A DNA stretch of 46,988 bases from Candidatus Woykebacteria bacterium RIFCSPLOWO2_01_FULL_43_14 (GTDB lineage Bacteria > Patescibacteriota > Microgenomatia > Woykebacterales > 2-01-FULL-43-14): contig MHDB01000026.1 in assembly GCA_001816835.1 (NCBI GenBank), positions 10,312 through 57,299 on the forward strand, written 5' to 3'. A program made the translations under genes and the position numbers. Of this stretch, positions 26,241 to 35,355 are shown in pieces (within the stretch, counting starts at the first letter, position 1; every line of letters begins with the position of its first letter). The notes beneath the pieces were generated by a model. The model ran no database searches. It saw nothing but the letters and a program-made list of their open reading frames with translations, and was not told the DNA's origin.

Positions 26241-27355
26241 GAATTTTTCAAATAACACCCCGGTACTACCCTCTGATTGGTGGCGGTCAAGAAGTGGTAA
26301 AAAGATACGCCGAAGGGTTGTCTTCGCTCGGTCACGAAGTGGTGGTACTTACCTCTAATGACGGGTCAAAAATAAAAAAAGAGGTTATCAATGGGGTGGA
26401 AGTAAGAAGGTTTTCTAAACTTCCCCTACCCAATAATCTTCCTTACCAACCTATTACACCCGGGTTGTTTGTGGAACTGCTTAGGGAGAAGGCTGATATT
26501 TATCATGTGCACGGAAACAAGTGGTTTACGAGCGATATTGCCGGTTTGGTGCTGAATAAAAAATCGGGCAAGCTTGTCTTTACCCCTCTTGCCGGACAGT
26601 TTGGAACTAGTTTGTTAGGTAGACTACACAACCAATTGCTGGGCGGTCTTACCTTTGGTGCCCAACTAGTGCTTCCCGCCTCGGAATTTGAAAAGGGTCT
26701 CTTGGTCAGAGGAGGAATAGACCCTAAAAATATGAAAGTGTTTCCTCATGGAGTTGACCTAGAAGAATTTAAAAACACCAGAAAAGGCTTTTTTGACAAC
26801 ATTGGTTGGAAAGAAACATCAGTAGTAATCTCAGTGAGTAGGTTAGTCCCTCATAAAAACATTGACCTTTTGATTAAGGCTGTGGGATTACTAGCTAAGA
26901 GGGACTACGCTATTAGGTTGGCAGTGGTAGGGCCTGATGGTGGTGAGGGTGAAAGACTAAAAAACTTGGTTCAGAGCTTAAACTTAGCCGATAAAATAAT
27001 TTTCCTAGGTGGCTTAAGTCGGGAAAAGATGATTGAGGCTTTAACGGGTGCGAGCGTTTTTTGTCTGCCGTCTAGCTCTGAGTCTTTCGGGATAGCTTAC
27101 ATCGATGCACTAGCGGCCAGAGTGCCTGTTGTGGCCACTAATTTATGCGCGACCCCAGAAATTATCAAGGACGGGGAAAACGGACTTTTGTGCGATCTTG
27201 ATGAAAAAAGCATTGCGCTAAAGATTGAAACGCTTTTAAAAGATAAAAGCTTGGCTAAGAAATTTGCCGATAATGGTTACAGAACAGTTCAAGAGAAATA
27301 CAACTGGGATAAGATTATAAAAAAATTAGAAGGTTTGTATACAGAATTACTATGA
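26237..27355 (+). CDS. GT4 family glycosyltransferase
   Basis: A 372-residue GT-B enzyme with YYPLIGGGQEVVKRYAEGL (10-28), HGNKWFTSDI (92-101), PHGVDLEEF (170-178), ISVSRLVPHKNIDLLI (198-213) and SESFGIAYIDALA (281-293). E282 is present; the second acidic residue of EX7E is Asp290 instead of Glu. Other features match the family. Overlaps upstream by 4 bp (ATGA). Confidence 0.92.
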   Translation: MRIFQITPRYYPLIGGGQEVVKRYAEGLSSLGHEVVVLTSNDGSKIKKEVINGVEVRRFSKLPLPNNLPYQPITPGLFVELLREKADIYHVHGNKWFTSDIAGLVLNKKSGKLVFTPLAGQFGTSLLGRLHNQLLGGLTFGAQLVLPASEFEKGLLVRGGIDPKNMKVFPHGVDLEEFKNTRKGFFDNIGWKETSVVISVSRLVPHKNIDLLIKAVGLLAKRDYAIRLAVVGPDGGEGERLKNLVQSLNLADKIIFLGGLSREKMIEALTGASVFCLPSSSESFGIAYIDALAARVPVVATNLCATPEIIKDGENGLLCDLDEKSIALKIETLLKDKSLAKKFADNGYRTVQEKYNWDKIIKKLEGLYTELL

Positions 27356-28536
27356 AATTAATTGTTATGACTTACGACTTGCCTTATCCGCCCGAGTCAG
27401 GTGGAAAGACAAGAGCTTATAATCTCTTAAAGTTCCTTTCCAAGAGTAATAAGATAACTCTTTTGTCCTTTGTTAGGGAAGCGCCGAATCCTGCGTCAAT
27501 AGCTGAACTTAAAAATATTTGTGACGATGTGAAAGTAGTGACTCGATCCAAAGTCTGGACGATTGGTAATCTCACGAGAACCGCTTTGTCGATGGATCCT
27601 TTGGCTATCAATACGTACAAGTCTAGAGAAATGGAGAGATTAATTGCTGAGACACTTTCCCATCAGAAATATGATGCTGTGTTGCTTGAGTCTTTCTATA
27701 CCAGCAACTATGCAGATAAATTTCCTGGATTGAAAGTTATTCTAGGCACCGAGAATTTAGAGTATTTGGTTTACCGTCGTTATGTCGACAACGTGGGGTT
27801 TGCTCCTTTGCGGCCTTTTATGTATCTGGACGTTTTGAAGATGAAAAGGTTCGAAGAAATTTCTTGGTCTAGAGCCGATATTATTTTGGCTGTATCTGAT
27901 CGGGATGCTTTTGAGATAAAGAAAAAATCACTCAAACCGGTGATTCTTGTCCCAAACGGTGTTGACATTGACTTTTTTAGTAATCTAGGGGTCAAAAGGG
28001 CAGCTGAAAAAAGAGCTCTGTTCGTTGGTAATTGGAGTTATATTCAGAACACCGACGCGGCTTTTTTCCTGATAGAAGAAGTCTGGCCGCTCATAAAAAA
28101 AGAGATTCCTGTGCTCAAGCTTTGGTTAGTAGGTAGAAACCCGCTCCAAAAGCTACTAAAATTAGGAACTAAGGACATCGTTTTTGTGACGGACGCTGAT
28201 GATATTCGGGATGTCTACGCTAATGTGGACGTATCGCTTATCCCAATCAGAGCAGCCTCTGGCACCAGATTAAAAGCCTTAGAATCTTTGGCTTCAAATG
28301 TGCCAGTTGTATCGACTAGTATAGGCATCGAGGGTATTGAGGTAACAAATGGTGAGAGCGTCCTGATCGCAGACACACCCAAAGAATTTGCAGAGAAAGT
28401 TAAACTTGTGCTAGAGGATAAGACTTTGAGAGAAAAGATGACTCGAAGGGCGAAACAACTAATTAGCCAAAAATATAGCTGGGAAAGTATTGTAAAAAAT
28501 CTTGAAAAAGGTTTAGAAAATGAATCTGCTAGATAA
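27352..28536 (+). CDS. GT4 family glycosyltransferase, sugar-PEP/ExoM-like subgroup
   Basis: A 394-residue GT-B protein. Subgroup markers are PYPPESGGKTRAYNLLKFL (11-29), TENLEYLVYRR (133-143), VSDRDAF (181-187), PNGVD (201-205), FVGNWSYIQNTDAA (224-237) and SGTRLKALES (303-312). SGTRLK replaces the usual first Glu of EX7E, which is normal in this subgroup. Overlaps upstream by 4 bp. Confidence 0.9.
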   Translation: MKLIVMTYDLPYPPESGGKTRAYNLLKFLSKSNKITLLSFVREAPNPASIAELKNICDDVKVVTRSKVWTIGNLTRTALSMDPLAINTYKSREMERLIAETLSHQKYDAVLLESFYTSNYADKFPGLKVILGTENLEYLVYRRYVDNVGFAPLRPFMYLDVLKMKRFEEISWSRADIILAVSDRDAFEIKKKSLKPVILVPNGVDIDFFSNLGVKRAAEKRALFVGNWSYIQNTDAAFFLIEEVWPLIKKEIPVLKLWLVGRNPLQKLLKLGTKDIVFVTDADDIRDVYANVDVSLIPIRAASGTRLKALESLASNVPVVSTSIGIEGIEVTNGESVLIADTPKEFAEKVKLVLEDKTLREKMTRRAKQLISQKYSWESIVKNLEKGLENESAR

Positions 28537-31369
28537 GAGTATAAAAATACTAATTACAATTTTTGTTCTGTTCCTACCGCTAACCAACAGGGACTTATTT
28601 AGTTTTGGTATCGATTTTCTTATTCCTGTTAGGATTGTATTTTTGATTCTTTTGGTCTGCATAGCATTTAAAGCAATCATTTTTTGGAAAAAGTGTGGTT
28701 TGAGTGTGCTTAAGAAATACCTAAAAACCCAGGCCAAAGATAGGCTTCTTATTCTTCTCAGCATACTCTGGCTGGTCAGGGTAGTTTCTTTCGTGAATTC
28801 CAAGAACATTTCTGCCAGCCTTAATCTAATCGCTTTTTACACCTCTATGATAGTACTCTATGTCCTTCTGAAATATATTTTTAGTAAGGACGCTAAATTT
28901 AGCTTTTTCCTTTTTAAGACTTATCTACTCTCAATTATCTTTAGCGTTTTTTATGCCTTGGTTCAAATACTCTCAAACCTGCTACTTGGGGTGACCTTAC
29001 CAGGACTTCTGGTTGGCGGTAACTACTACCGTGTTCCAGGGCCTTTTTATGATGCCAACCACCTCCCAGCCTTCTTGATTACCGGTATTCCTAGTTTTGT
29101 CGCGAGGGGGTTTTACCACAACGCTCTCTGGAAGAAAATCATTCTTTATGCCTCGGCTTTGACATGCGCGATTGTTCTTTTTCTAACCTTTTCCAGGAGT
29201 GGATTTATAGGTTTTGGAGTGAGTATTATAGTTGCCCTTTTCTTAATTATTCGTTACCGATATTGGGCAAAACTTTTGATCCCTCTGGCCTTAGTAGGCT
29301 TTCTGATACTGATAGTATTTCTATCTGACAGAACCAGCCACTCTTTAGTAGACCGAATGTTTAGCGTTTTTAACCAAGCAGAGAGATCTACGGCCGCACA
29401 CACGATCCTTTTGCAAGGTGAGATTGATTTGTACCTGAAGAATCCTATTCTGGGTGTCGGCTACGGCAGTTTTAGTGAGCATTTTAGGGATTCTTATTAT
29501 GGCCAGGAGCATTTGAAAATAGATCCAACTAGAGATATACGATTACCACCACATAGTATTTGGCTAGAGGTGCTTACTGAAACGGGGACCATAGGGTTTA
29601 TAGTTTATTGCGCGATCATGTTCACCATACTGCGTAAGCTTTTAGGAGCTATTAATAGGGCCTTGAATAAACAATGGCGAATTTACTTTATTGCCCTTTT
29701 CGCCAGTGTGGTCGGGATACTTTCGAGCGGTTTTTTCTACTCATACAACCTCGAACTCTTTTGGTTTTTCCTCTTTTATTCTTATTTACTAGCTGCTAAT
29801 TACCACCGATTTACTAGTAACTCAGGGGACGCGGACTTAAATGAGAGTGAATACGTGAATTGGACGGAAGTATTGATACCAGTTACCGTAATGATAGTTT
29901 CATTTCTGGTGATATTTGGTGGTTTGGGGAGTAACGCCCTAATTGAGTTTGATGAAGGAATATATGGCTTGATCGCCAAAAATATGAGCAGTACTGGTGA
30001 TTACTTAGTCGCCACTGTTAGGTCAAATACGCCTTGGTTTGAAAAACCTCCCTTGTATATGTGGCTTACGGCTCCGATGATAAAACTCTTTGGGGTGGAT
30101 GCTTTCAGTGTGAAATTCTGGTCCGCAATGTTTAGTGTCTCAACCGTTCTAGCGACCTATTTTCTAGCGAAACTGTTAACCAGAAGCCGATACCTCGGAG
30201 TCTTAGCCTCATTAGTCCTTCTCACCACTTTCCATTTCCTGAGGTATTCTCGGATGGGGATGCTTGATGTGACCGTGACCTTTTTCATGACCCTCAGTGT
30301 CCTATTACTACTATTAGCAAGGCGAAGAGCGATTTTTTGGCTGTTAGCTGGTCTATCACTAGGTTTGGGATTTATGACCAAGGATTTTGTGTCTCTTTTA
30401 ATCCTGCCCGTATTAGGATTAATTCTTTTTAGTTACCGTAAGGATTACGTTTTTAGAAAATCCTGGCTGTTCTTAGTCGGATTTGCTTTGGTTAGTGCTC
30501 CATGGCATATCTATACTTATCAGCGGTTTGGGTTTGATTTTTTGAATTCTTATGTTGGTTACCATATTATCTCTCGTTTTTCTTCAGACATAGAAGGAAA
30601 AACAGGGCCATTGCTTGTCTATGTAGACGTGCTGAAAAATAGTTTACGAATTTGGTTTCCTATTCTGGGGTTAAGCCTGATTTTCTTCATTACCAGATTC
30701 TTGGGCTTGAGAAAATTAGGACTGAAAAAATTAAATGATTATCTCAGCAGATTAGGTTTTAATCGTTCTCCGGACTTTAAGGTCCTGGGAATTCTGTTTG
30801 TCTGGGCATTGAGTATCCTCGTCCCTCTTAGCTTGTCTAGAACAAAACTTATATGGTACATCGTTCCTGTTTACCCTGTTTTAGCAGTGATAATTAGCAT
30901 CTTTTTTGCGGATTTGAGCGGGATGATATTTTCTCAGGCACGTAGATTTAATTTAAAGATGAAAACAGAGCAGTTAAAATTTGTTATTTATACGATCATC
31001 TTGTTAAGCTTAAGCATTATCTCGTTTATCTATCTTTATATGAAGTGGAATTTGGTGGACGGTAGAGATTTTAATGGCGATATGGTTAAACTGATATACA
31101 TAAAGCAACAGATTGAACCTAGTGGTAAAATACCTTTGGCTTTTGTTGATGTGGGGGAGGCTGTACCTAGATTTTATGCTGAGGGGACCGTCGAGATTTG
31201 GCCTCCAGAGATGCTCAGGTCCTTAGGTTTGATTGAGAGAACCCGGTATTTGATTGCCAAACGCGATTTTGCTTATAAAGTTATGTCCACATACACAGAA
31301 GAAAACCCACTCCGTATAGAAGCCTCTTTGGGAGACTTTATATTAATGAAAAGGCAGGGTCCAGAATGA
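28520..31369 (+). CDS. Fusion of O-antigen ligase (Wzy_C/WaaL-like) and GT39/ArnT-like glycosyltransferase
   Basis: A 949-residue continuous frame. Residues 1-430 form an O-antigen ligase/polymerase module of about 11 helices with FSRSG (224-228), a large outer loop and PPHSIWLEVLTETG (343-356), where H345 fits the catalytic loop of WaaL. After a short polar linker (431-450) a GT39 module starts: D478-E479 in EFDEGIYGLIAKNM and WFEKPPLYMWL (506-516), close to ArnT. A soluble tail of about 90 residues ends it. Ligase and lipid-sugar transferase are normally separate proteins. Joined, they could add sugars to, or ligate, the same glycan on the outer face. Overlaps neighbours by 17 and 4 bp. Confidence 0.85.
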   Translation: MNLLDKSIKILITIFVLFLPLTNRDLFSFGIDFLIPVRIVFLILLVCIAFKAIIFWKKCGLSVLKKYLKTQAKDRLLILLSILWLVRVVSFVNSKNISASLNLIAFYTSMIVLYVLLKYIFSKDAKFSFFLFKTYLLSIIFSVFYALVQILSNLLLGVTLPGLLVGGNYYRVPGPFYDANHLPAFLITGIPSFVARGFYHNALWKKIILYASALTCAIVLFLTFSRSGFIGFGVSIIVALFLIIRYRYWAKLLIPLALVGFLILIVFLSDRTSHSLVDRMFSVFNQAERSTAAHTILLQGEIDLYLKNPILGVGYGSFSEHFRDSYYGQEHLKIDPTRDIRLPPHSIWLEVLTETGTIGFIVYCAIMFTILRKLLGAINRALNKQWRIYFIALFASVVGILSSGFFYSYNLELFWFFLFYSYLLAANYHRFTSNSGDADLNESEYVNWTEVLIPVTVMIVSFLVIFGGLGSNALIEFDEGIYGLIAKNMSSTGDYLVATVRSNTPWFEKPPLYMWLTAPMIKLFGVDAFSVKFWSAMFSVSTVLATYFLAKLLTRSRYLGVLASLVLLTTFHFLRYSRMGMLDVTVTFFMTLSVLLLLLARRRAIFWLLAGLSLGLGFMTKDFVSLLILPVLGLILFSYRKDYVFRKSWLFLVGFALVSAPWHIYTYQRFGFDFLNSYVGYHIISRFSSDIEGKTGPLLVYVDVLKNSLRIWFPILGLSLIFFITRFLGLRKLGLKKLNDYLSRLGFNRSPDFKVLGILFVWALSILVPLSLSRTKLIWYIVPVYPVLAVIISIFFADLSGMIFSQARRFNLKMKTEQLKFVIYTIILLSLSIISFIYLYMKWNLVDGRDFNGDMVKLIYIKQQIEPSGKIPLAFVDVGEAVPRFYAEGTVEIWPPEMLRSLGLIERTRYLIAKRDFAYKVMSTYTEENPLRIEASLGDFILMKRQGPE

Positions 31370-32268
31370 GTAAGGTTGATTTGTCAGTTATTATTCTAAA
31401 TTTTAACACTTCAGAATTGCTAGATGGTGCCCTCAGCTCACTTGAGAAAATTGATAAAGACAACTTTAATTTCGAAGTTATTGTTGCTGATAATGGCTCT
31501 AAAGACGGTAGTATTGAGATGGTTAAGAAAAAACACCCTAAAGTAATTTTAGTCGATAACAAGGCTAATCTAGGCTTCGCTGCGGGTAATAATCGTGCGG
31601 TTCCTAAAAGCCGCGGGCGTCTCGTGTTATTTCTGAACTCGGATACAATTGTACCAAAGGAAACGTTACCTTTTATGGTTGACTATATGGATAGAAACCT
31701 TGGTGTTGGTATCAGCACCTGTAAACTTGTTCTCGCGAGTGGCGAACTCGACCCAGACTGTCATAGGGGCTTTCCAACACCTTGGAATTCGCTGTGCTAC
31801 TTTTCTGGTTTATCAAAGTTATTTCCAAAAAGCGTTTTGTTTAATAGTTACCACATGGGACAACTGGACATGACCAAAACTCACGAGATTGACGCTTGCG
31901 TGGGCGCTTTTTTGCTAACTCGGCGTGAGGTTGGTGAAAAAGTTGGATGGTGGGACGAGGACTATTTTTTCTATGGTGAAGATCTGGAATTTTGTTACCG
32001 GGTTAAAAACCTTGGTTTGAAAATTATGTATGTGCCTCAGGTTTTCATAACACATCTTAAAGGTGCTTCTAGTGGTTTAAGACGCGAAACAGCTAAAATA
32101 ACAAGGGTTTCGCCGGAAGTTAGAAGAAAAGTGGCGAAGGCTTCAATTGACGCCATGAAAATTTTTTACCAAAAACATTATGAAGATAAATATCCAAAGA
32201 TACTTAAATGGCTAATATTTGTGATTCTGGGGATAAAGTATCAGCTTAGGTTAAGGGGTATTAAATGA
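31366..32268 (+). CDS. GT2 family glycosyltransferase, rhamnosyltransferase-like (WbbL-type)
   Basis: A 300-residue enzyme with VIILNFNTSELLDGALSSL (8-26), ADNGSKDGS (41-49), NKANLGFAAGNN (65-76) and LNSDT (90-94, metal motif). EIDACVGAFLLTRREV and DEDYFFYGEDLEFCYRV are the classic acceptor-site signatures of the WbbL/rhamnosyltransferase subgroup. It may use a deoxyhexose donor derived from the Gmd product, but this is inference. Overlaps neighbours by 4 bp on both sides. Confidence 0.9.
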   Translation: MSKVDLSVIILNFNTSELLDGALSSLEKIDKDNFNFEVIVADNGSKDGSIEMVKKKHPKVILVDNKANLGFAAGNNRAVPKSRGRLVLFLNSDTIVPKETLPFMVDYMDRNLGVGISTCKLVLASGELDPDCHRGFPTPWNSLCYFSGLSKLFPKSVLFNSYHMGQLDMTKTHEIDACVGAFLLTRREVGEKVGWWDEDYFFYGEDLEFCYRVKNLGLKIMYVPQVFITHLKGASSGLRRETAKITRVSPEVRRKVAKASIDAMKIFYQKHYEDKYPKILKWLIFVILGIKYQLRLRGIK

Positions 32269-32963
32269 GTTTAGTAAAAGAAATATCGGTCTTCTTCCCT
32301 GCCTATAATGAAGCGGAAAATATCACAGAAGTGGTAAGGAAAGCCCTAGCGGTTTTAGAAGAGATTGCGGACAACTATGAGGTTTTGGTGATTAATGATG
32401 GAAGTTCGGATAACACCGTTGAAGTAGTGACTAACCTGATTAAGGATAATAAATCCGTAAAACTCATAACGCATAGGGAAAACCAAGGTTATGGTGGGGC
32501 GATAAAAACTGGCCTGTATAGTTCTCGATACGATTTAATAGCTTTTAATGATGGTGACGGGCAGTTTGATTTTTCACAAATTAGAGGTTTTTTGCCAAAA
32601 CTTAGCGGGGCAGATTTGGTTATCGGGTATCGCAAGAAAAGATCCGATCCTTTTTTCCGATTGATTAACGCCAAGTTGTACTCTATATTTTTGTTCGCTC
32701 TGTTTGGTCTAAGAGTTCGGGATGTTGATTGCGCTTTCAAGTTAATAAAAAAAGAGGTTGTAGATGCGCTTCCCAATCTGGAATCAAACGGCGCATTGAT
32801 TTCAGCGGAATTGCTAATTAGAGCGAGAAAAAAAGGTTTTCGGATTGCTCAGGTGCCTGTTAATCATTTTCCTCGGACCTTTGGTAGCCCAACCGGCGCG
32901 AATCTGAAAGTGATTGTAAAAATGTTTGGTGAAGTACTGAAACTTTATCGTGACTTAAAATGA
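32265..32963 (+). CDS. GT2 polyprenol-phosphate sugar synthase-like
   Basis: A 232-residue GT-A enzyme with FFPAYNEAEN (10-19), INDGSSDNT (43-51), GYGGAIKTGL (75-84) and D96-G-D98 in FNDGDGQFDF. GYRKKRSDPFFR and DVDCAFKLIKKEV match the dolichol/undecaprenyl-phosphate glucose or mannose synthase group, without the C-terminal helices of GtrB. It would charge the lipid carrier for the GT39-type enzymes of the operon. The second such enzyme in the window (see 9057). Confidence 0.87.
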   Translation: MSLVKEISVFFPAYNEAENITEVVRKALAVLEEIADNYEVLVINDGSSDNTVEVVTNLIKDNKSVKLITHRENQGYGGAIKTGLYSSRYDLIAFNDGDGQFDFSQIRGFLPKLSGADLVIGYRKKRSDPFFRLINAKLYSIFLFALFGLRVRDVDCAFKLIKKEVVDALPNLESNGALISAELLIRARKKGFRIAQVPVNHFPRTFGSPTGANLKVIVKMFGEVLKLYRDLK

Positions 32964-34222
32964 AAATTGGCATAATTGGGGCGGGAGCTTTGGGTCTGAC
33001 CTGTGCTTATGAATTGAGCAAAAAAGGTCACCAAGTCGAGGTTCTAGAAAAAGAAAATAGTGTCGGAGGACTAGCGGTGGATTTTGAATATGAAGGGTGG
33101 CATCTTGAGAAATTCTACCATCATTTATTTAGAACAGACACCACTATCACCTCTTTAATTCACGAGATTGGACTAGGTGACAAATTAATCTGGAAAAAGC
33201 CAAATACCTCTGTTTACTACCGAGGGGTGGTTTATCCAATTGACAGTCCGATGGCTGTTTTAAGATTCACCCCTATTAGCTTAATAGATAGGTTAAGACT
33301 TGGTTTGGTGATGGTGTATCTTAAAATTCAACCCAACTTTAAACTTTTTGAAGGTATAACGGCTGTGTATTGGTTAAAGAAGTATCTGGGTAAGGCAAGT
33401 TACTCTGTTTTGTGGGAGCCACTTCTCAAAGCCAAATTTGGCGATTTTTACGACAAAATTGCCATGAGCTGGTTTTGGGCAAGAGTTCATTATCGAACAG
33501 CCCAACTAGGCTATTTAAAAGAAGGGTTTTACCAATTTTATGAAAAACTTAAAGAAGCATTTTTGAGCAAAGGTGGTAAAATTACGTTTGGGGTTAACAT
33601 TGACAGAATTGGTTCTGAGAATACGCGGCCCTATGTGATAGTTGGAGGAAGGAAAAGTTATTTTGACAAGCTAGTAGTCTGCACCCCTACGCCAGTTTTT
33701 TTCAAATTATGTCCAGATATTCCTTTGGAATACCGTGAAAAGTATCACTTACCTCAATATTTTGGGGCTCAAGTAGTAGTTTTACAAACTAAGCGTAAGG
33801 TTATGGATGTGTACTGGTGCAATATCAACGACGCTGCGATACCTTTTATGGCCTATGTGGAACATACGAACTTTATGGACCCAAAAGACTATGGAGACTC
33901 TCATCTAATTTATTTGGGAAATTACTTTTCTCCCGAGGACGCTAGGTATAATAAGGAGCCTGATAAGGTGATCAAAGAATACATAGAGGGTCTAAAAAAA
34001 CTTAAAGGCGATTTCGACGACTCCTGGATACTAAAAAGTTGGGTTTTTCGTACTCCCTTTGCCCAACCAATCGTGGATATAGACTACTATAAGCAAATTC
34101 CACCTTTCGAAACATCTTTGCAAAACGTTTACTTGGCCAATATGGCCCAGGTTTATCCCCAAGATCGAGGCCAGAATTATAGTGTTGCATTGGGTAAAAA
34201 AATAGCTGAGGCAATCTCGTGA
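32960..34222 (+). CDS. FAD-dependent oxidoreductase (amine-oxidase/HemY-like fold)
   Basis: A 420-residue protein with the dinucleotide-binding GIIGAGALGLTCAYEL (4-19), the ERGG-like EKENSVGGLA (35-44) and a C-terminal FAD-contact segment NVYLANMAQVYPQDRGQNY. FYHHLFRTD (about 52-60) is typical of the protoporphyrinogen-oxidase-like oxidoreductases in glycan clusters. It is related in fold to UDP-galactopyranose mutase but lacks that enzyme's clear signatures. Probably a sugar-nucleotide or lipid-carrier redox step; the reaction is unknown. Translationally coupled to both neighbours by 4-bp overlaps. Confidence 0.8.
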   Translation: MKIGIIGAGALGLTCAYELSKKGHQVEVLEKENSVGGLAVDFEYEGWHLEKFYHHLFRTDTTITSLIHEIGLGDKLIWKKPNTSVYYRGVVYPIDSPMAVLRFTPISLIDRLRLGLVMVYLKIQPNFKLFEGITAVYWLKKYLGKASYSVLWEPLLKAKFGDFYDKIAMSWFWARVHYRTAQLGYLKEGFYQFYEKLKEAFLSKGGKITFGVNIDRIGSENTRPYVIVGGRKSYFDKLVVCTPTPVFFKLCPDIPLEYREKYHLPQYFGAQVVVLQTKRKVMDVYWCNINDAAIPFMAYVEHTNFMDPKDYGDSHLIYLGNYFSPEDARYNKEPDKVIKEYIEGLKKLKGDFDDSWILKSWVFRTPFAQPIVDIDYYKQIPPFETSLQNVYLANMAQVYPQDRGQNYSVALGKKIAEAIS

Positions 34223-35355
34223 GGATTGGTATTGATGCACGGTTTCTCGGTCCAGAAGGGACTGGTATCGGTAGATATGTGGGGCATTTGCTTGAAAATC
34301 TTGAAAAGATTGACCAAGAAAATTTTTATGTAGTATTTCTCCGTAAGTCCAATTGGCATTTATTTAACCCCAAATCTAACAATTTTACTAAAGTTTTAGC
34401 TGATGCCAAATGGTATACGTTAAAAGAGCAGATACTGCTTCCCTGGGTGATGAGCAAAGCGCAATTGGACATTGTGCATGTTCCTCACTTTAACATTCCG
34501 ATCTTATATCGAGGGAAAATGGTTATCACTATCCATGATTTGATTAAGTCTGAGTTTAGCAGTCTAAGTTCTACCACCCGTAATAGATTCGTTTACGGTT
34601 TTAAGCATAAGGTGTACGAATGGGTTATCAAAAGGGCTGCACAAAAAGCACAACATATTCTCACTCCGACTCAGTATATTAAGTCCAAAGTTGAAAAGGA
34701 GCTGGGTATTGAGGCTGAGAAAATTACGACCACTTATGAAGCAGCAGATCAAAAGTTTTTTGTTTGGCAAAAGAAAAAGTTAAGTGAGGGCCAGATCAAA
34801 CAGGTACTCTATAGATACAATATCAAAGAGCCTTTTCTTATCTATGTTGGCAATGCTTACCCCTACAAAAATTTGGATAAACTGTTAGAAGCAATGACGC
34901 ATTTGAATCCTAAGATTCAACTTGTAAACCCATGTGTGCGATCGGCGTTTTATGACAGATTAGCCGGCAAAGTTCACAGACTTGGTTTAGAACACAGGGT
35001 TATTTTACCTGGTTTTGTTCCAGACGCTGATTTGGCAATTCTTTACAGAAGGGCTGAGGCCTACGTATTCCCATCCTTATCAGAAGGTTTTGGCTTACCT
35101 GCAATCGAAGCTATGGCTTCAGGTTTGCCTGTGGTGTGTTCCAACATCCCAGTTCTAAAGGAAGTTTGTGGGGAAGCGGCGCTTTATTTTGATCCTTATG
35201 ATGCGGAATCCATAGCAAGAGCCGTAAATAAAGTTATAGAAGACCAGGATTTGAGAGACTTGTTAGTAAAAAAAGGTTTCGCCTGTTCCAAGCAGTATAG
35301 CTGGGAAAGAACGGCAAAACAGACTTTAAGTGTATATGAAGAGTCCGCGAAATAG
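34219..35355 (+). CDS. GT4 family glycosyltransferase (mannosyltransferase-like)
   Basis: A 378-residue enzyme starting at a GTG that overlaps the upstream stop (GTGA). It opens MRIGIDARFLGPEGTGIGRY, the hallmark of WbdA/RfaG-like mannosyltransferases. HDLIKSEF (106-113), LTPTQYIKSKV (148-158), YVGNAYPYKNLDKLL (209-223) and intact EX7E (E289-E297 in SEGFGLPAIEAMASG) complete the fold. Paralogous to the product at 22087. Confidence 0.92.
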   Translation: MRIGIDARFLGPEGTGIGRYVGHLLENLEKIDQENFYVVFLRKSNWHLFNPKSNNFTKVLADAKWYTLKEQILLPWVMSKAQLDIVHVPHFNIPILYRGKMVITIHDLIKSEFSSLSSTTRNRFVYGFKHKVYEWVIKRAAQKAQHILTPTQYIKSKVEKELGIEAEKITTTYEAADQKFFVWQKKKLSEGQIKQVLYRYNIKEPFLIYVGNAYPYKNLDKLLEAMTHLNPKIQLVNPCVRSAFYDRLAGKVHRLGLEHRVILPGFVPDADLAILYRRAEAYVFPSLSEGFGLPAIEAMASGLPVVCSNIPVLKEVCGEAALYFDPYDAESIARAVNKVIEDQDLRDLLVKKGFACSKQYSWERTAKQTLSVYEESAK

